In this document: positions 15,099 through 18,488 of the stretch, piece by piece
How the letters are laid out: every line of letters begins with the position of its first letter
How positions within the stretch are numbered: the first letter of the stretch is position 1
Assembly: GCA_028565635.1 (NCBI GenBank)
Contig: JAOXYB010018006.1
Location: 1 to 18,488 of the forward strand
Length of the DNA: 18,488 nt
Direction: 5' to 3'
From: Phoronis ovalis
Lineage: Eukaryota > Phoronida > Phoronidae
The notes under the pieces: generated by a model
What the model was told of the DNA's origin: nothing
What the model saw: the letters and a program-made list of their open reading frames with translations, nothing else
The model's database searches: none
Position numbers and translations under genes: made by a program

Positions 15099-15463
15099 CC
15101 GCGGGGGGGGGGGTACTCGAGTTATTTCTTGGTGGGGGTGTGCAGCCCAGTTGAAAATTTTGGATTTGGATTGTATACTTTTTACTGTATTTTTATTAGA
15201 TTGCTACCGTAACACTATCAAAAATTTGGATTGCTACCCACTGCTTACAGCAAATAATTTGGATTAATTTTAGGTTTATATCCATAATTCCATAAATAAA
15301 TTTTGGAATTTGGTTTGTATCAGTCAGTTTGCGATAGTTCACAAAATTTGGATTGCTACCCTAAAATTTGGATTGGGTTTGCTACCGTGACCACAAGCTA
15401 AAATTTTGGATTGGGTTCCGCGGCACATCCCCGTAGTAAAAAAACCTTGAGTACCCCCCCGGG
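15099..15463. mobile_element. MITE (about 365 bp), same family as the elements at 1377 and 13843
   Basis: The left end reads CCGCGGGG... then GGTACTCGAG and GGGGGTGTGCAGCCC. The right end reads CGCGGCACATCCCCG, CTTGAGTACCCCCCCGGG, an inverted copy of the same plan. Direct repeats ATGACTT flank it (15092-15098 and 15464-15470), 7 bp or 8 bp with one mismatch. The core repeats a TTTGGATTGCTACC-like unit at least four times. No transposase is present. Confidence 0.8.
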
Positions 15464-15470
15464 ATGACTT

Positions 15471-17734
15471 ACTTATGTACGTTGATTGATGGGTTCCATT
15501 TTAGTCAGTGAAACACAAAAAATAACTAAATATATAAATTACAATAAATAAATGTTAATTGCGTATTCCATTTCCAAGGATAAAAAGTTAAAAGCTTGTT
15601 TCCAATGTGGTCCCCGAACATGAAACAAGATGGTATGGGCCTGGGGAGTTACTTGTGTAAAAGGTAGGTCCACATGCGCGAGCCTGCTAAAAAGTACCCC
15701 TTTGAAAGACTGTTAGAAACTTAGGTTTAAAAAGTGACTCTTTATTGACAAATAGGTTGACATGGTGGTTATTATAAGCAGCGCCAATGTTACTTAATTC
15801 TATCTGATGGTGAAACTAGGAAAAACATACCCTTTGGCAGAAAGGCATTCTAGAAACAGTACCCTATTTGCCAGTATTACATGCTTCATAGAAAAATCTT
15901 GTTTTCACATGATTTTTTGTTCACACATGTCCTTTGATCAATGTGCCCCTGCAACAGGTATTGAAAAGGCCTCGAGATGGGCCATTGGTGACTTTGATGT
16001 CAATTTAGGAAATTACTTTAGAAATGATGCTGTGACCTTTGAAGTCATTTTGGTGTCACTAGAAGTTCAGATGTTTATTTTTTGGTAACCATTTCATTTA
16101 CTTATTAATTCAGAAAGGAAAATTGGTGTTATTCGAGAAGTTTAGTCCCTACAGCATAGTAGTTTGACATGACATCTCCAGGGTGTAGACAGTTAGTTGA
16201 CAATAAGGTCATCTAGATGTGAAAAATGTTAAATCGATTTTCCAGATTGCTTTTAATAATTAGGAATTCTGCTACAGATATTGTTTGTTTTCTTTTCGTT
16301 ATTTTTCCTTCTTCCAATTTTCAGAAATTAGCATAGTCAGAAACGATTAGAAGTAGTGCTGGGTACAAAGTGTGACATCCCATATGTTGGCCATTCGAGG
16401 GCATCCAAATGTTATAAGGTTCAATAACAGTAATCATAGAAAAATGTAGGCATTCTAAATGTAGAACATTTATTCTGATTAAAATCTGATGCAACATTGC
16501 AACTATTTACCTCTCACATATCAACCAAATCTCAAGATAACAGATAATATGAGGCACAGCAAATCTAAAACAATCTATTACAGGCACAGTAAATTATTAG
16601 CAGATAACACAAGCTAATCAATAGGTTCACCCTTTTATATCATACCTTAATTATAAAACATAGTCCATAACTATCTGCTGGAGGACAGCCAGAGAACTTT
16701 TTTTCCATTTACCAAAATCTTTTCAGATGTGATTAGTTATGTATAACTAAACGAATAAATCTACACATGTAGAGAGCACTAAACAGAAACAAATTTTTTG
16801 AAAGAATCATGGCAGGATGTGATTTCCAACAAGAAAATTTATAATAAGAATGTGTGATTACATTCTTTTTCTTATTAACTTCCTGCAGACTAAAATTACT
16901 TTTTTCATGGTATAATATTACGGCAAAATAATCGAACCACTGATTTAAAATTACCATCCTAGACCCTAACATCAATTTTATCTGGCACAGTCCCAAATCT
17001 TAAAGAACCATAATAATAATAATATCAAACTACAATGTATTATTATGCAATTTCCTACTGTTTACTAACAATTCCTAGCACAGCAAATCAGCCATGACCT
17101 TATAACATTTTTATTAAAACTATAGATTCTAGCACTGCGAATTAGTGATGGCAGTACGTTGATAATAAAGTTTTTGTAGATACAGAGTTTACAAGCAGCA
17201 GTATGACAACTAAGACTAAAGAGTCATCTATTACATGAGCATCTATGCATAAAAGCCTAACGTTGTTCTGCTGCTATCCATAAGGTGGCCAACATGTAAG
17301 AGGTTTACACAACAAACACACGACATATATTCTCATCTGGAATATAACAATTTTGAAGCCATAAACATTTCTATGAAACTACAATTATGGACAGATAAAC
17401 ATTTGAGTAACAGGGAATATAATTTTTGTTTAATGCCTTATGTCTAGTACTGTGGTACTGTACTATGTAAGTATTACATATTTGCAATCAAGTTGAATGT
17501 TGACATGAGCACTATTTCGTCTTGTAGGTATCGTACAAAGATTTATGAATAATCTACTATATAATATACTATGCAAGTGTTGTGTATCATGATTTTAGGC
17601 ATGCCAATGCAAAAATACCACCCATAAAAATAAGGCAGCTAAGCTACTGAAGTTTAATAATAATAATAACAACGAACTGCACGATTAATATATAGTGCAC
17701 ATTGTGTTTTCTCTCACAAGTTGGCCTTTAACCA
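15471..17734. other. Intergenic region, likely ending in the MDH1 3' UTR
   Basis: No gene was recognised. Around 15630-15720 a GGGGAGTTACTTGTG block followed by GGTCCACATGCGCG loosely resembles the MITE ends, so a decayed copy is possible. An open frame at 15807-16088 has no recognisable domain. The part nearest 17734 should be 3' UTR of MDH1: minus-strand ATTAAA at 17434-17429 and AATAAA at 17115-17110 are candidate poly(A) signals. A few short TAA-type microsatellites occur (around 17010-17025 and 17656-17671). Confidence 0.4.
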
Positions 17735-17947
17735 TCAGTCTTGGCAAACTTCTAGTGCCATGCTCATTTCTTCTTGCAATTCTTTAGCTGTGATGTCCAT
17801 TTTACCACGAGCAAAGTCATCGACTGCCAAACCTTCCACTATGCTGTATGTGTGGTCAGAGTTTATCTTCACTGGATAACTGTATGTCAGTCCTTCTGGG
17901 ATTCCATATTGACCAGAAGATGGGATACCCATAGAAGTCCAATGACC
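17735..17947 (-). CDS. MDH1: Cytosolic malate dehydrogenase, last coding exon (partial gene)
   Basis: The exon starts after an acceptor (TATTCCAG) at 17948-17950, in phase 0, and encodes 70 residues to the stop. They match the C-terminus of cytosolic NAD-dependent malate dehydrogenase: a SMGIPSSG block, then YGIPEGLTYSYPV, VEGLAVDDFARGKMD and TAKELQEE. All have close counterparts in animal MDH1 and differ from the mitochondrial enzyme. The enzyme interconverts malate and oxaloacetate in the malate-aspartate shuttle. The remaining exons lie beyond the right edge; no earlier exon was found up to 18488. Catalytic residues are in the missing part. Confidence 0.92.
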   Translation of the reverse strand, partial: GHWTSMGIPSSGQYGIPEGLTYSYPVKINSDHTYSIVEGLAVDDFARGKMDITAKELQEEMSMALEVCQD

Positions 17948-18488
17948 CTGGAATATAGTATATCTATTGCAATAAAATTTTAGTATTCTTGCACCATAGT
18001 TATAGTCAGTAGTTGCTGATAAAACTTTTCAAAGACGTCTACTCCTATAAACAAGGCACTGGATGTCATTTAATTTGGATAACATGTTGTCCCATATGTG
18101 CTTTTCCTATCTTCCTGTGTAGTACTCAAATAAATGCTCAGTTGAAAAGCATGCATTCCCTCATTTCTCTCTAAACATTTATCCAGACTGAGTGAATCAT
18201 TAATCTAGGACGGGACCGTGTATAACAAGTCACGCCTTATGTCAATCTTTTTAATCTTAAGCCCTATGACCGTTCGCACTATAAACATTCATTCATCGCG
18301 ATGGAAAATTCTTCCCAGCTGCCCTACATGTTGTACTGCTTTTTTTTTGGCGATGGCTCTGGACCGGCTGTGGCATCCACCATGATAAATTAAATCTCAC
18401 AGATTCTGATCAGGCATTCTACTAGCTATTTCTGCTATTGATTGATCGGATTCTATTTACGTGTACTGGTAGTGTTTGACCCCGATTT
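17948..18488 (-). other. MDH1 intron, cut by the window edge
   Basis: No further MDH1 exon or other coding segment is recognisable on either strand. The intron is therefore at least 541 bp. Confidence 0.6.

Noticed and set aside
15807-16088. 93-codon plus-strand open frame
   Set aside because: No recognisable domain, no supporting splice context, and an AT-rich intergenic setting with possible MITE debris.
16733-16996. 87-codon minus-strand open frame
   Set aside because: Low-complexity composition and no family resemblance; position fits MDH1 3' flank.

Overview
This is animal nuclear DNA: AT-rich, with short GT-AG introns, three protein genes that are conserved in metazoans, and several small non-autonomous DNA transposons. 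The transposon ends (runs of G followed by GTACT, with a nearby TGTGCCGCC-like block) and CTCF-like motifs suggest an invertebrate, most likely a marine bilaterian such as a hemichordate-grade deuterostome. I cannot fix the species from sequence alone.

Layout. Positions 1-961 are upstream sequence with no secure gene. A plus-strand gene of about 9 kb (candidate start codon 962, secure from 2137, stop at 9849) is the main content. I could trace its 12 secure coding exons and one tentative first exon, and every intron phase agrees. The product (1,155 aa in my model) is an ALPK1 orthologue: an ADP-heptose-sensing helical domain, a Ser-rich linker and a C-terminal alpha-kinase. Unlike vertebrate ALPK1 as I know it, it carries an NB-ARC/STAND nucleotide-binding module with a winged helix at its N-terminus. 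It therefore looks like an NLR-type receptor whose output is an alpha-kinase. The residues that contact ADP-heptose in human ALPK1 are kept, whereas the Walker A lysine of the NTPase is an arginine.

Tail-to-tail with it on the minus strand (13542 down to 10379) is a complete six-exon CGRRF1 gene, a membrane-anchored RING E3 ligase of 341 aa. Positions 13543-17734 are intergenic and hold at least two MITEs. At the right edge the last exon of a cytosolic malate dehydrogenase gene (MDH1) lies on the minus strand (17947 down to 17735) and continues beyond the window.

Mobile elements: a composite or nested pair at 1109-1858, a PIF/Harbinger-like MITE with a TTA duplication inside an ALPK1 intron (4847-5550), an element with an 8-bp duplication (13843-14358), and a relative at 15099-15463. 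Four CTCF-core-like motifs, two of them facing each other 46 bp apart in a CGRRF1 intron, may mark a chromatin boundary. The three genes do not form a pathway; only the ALPK1-like gene looks immune-related.
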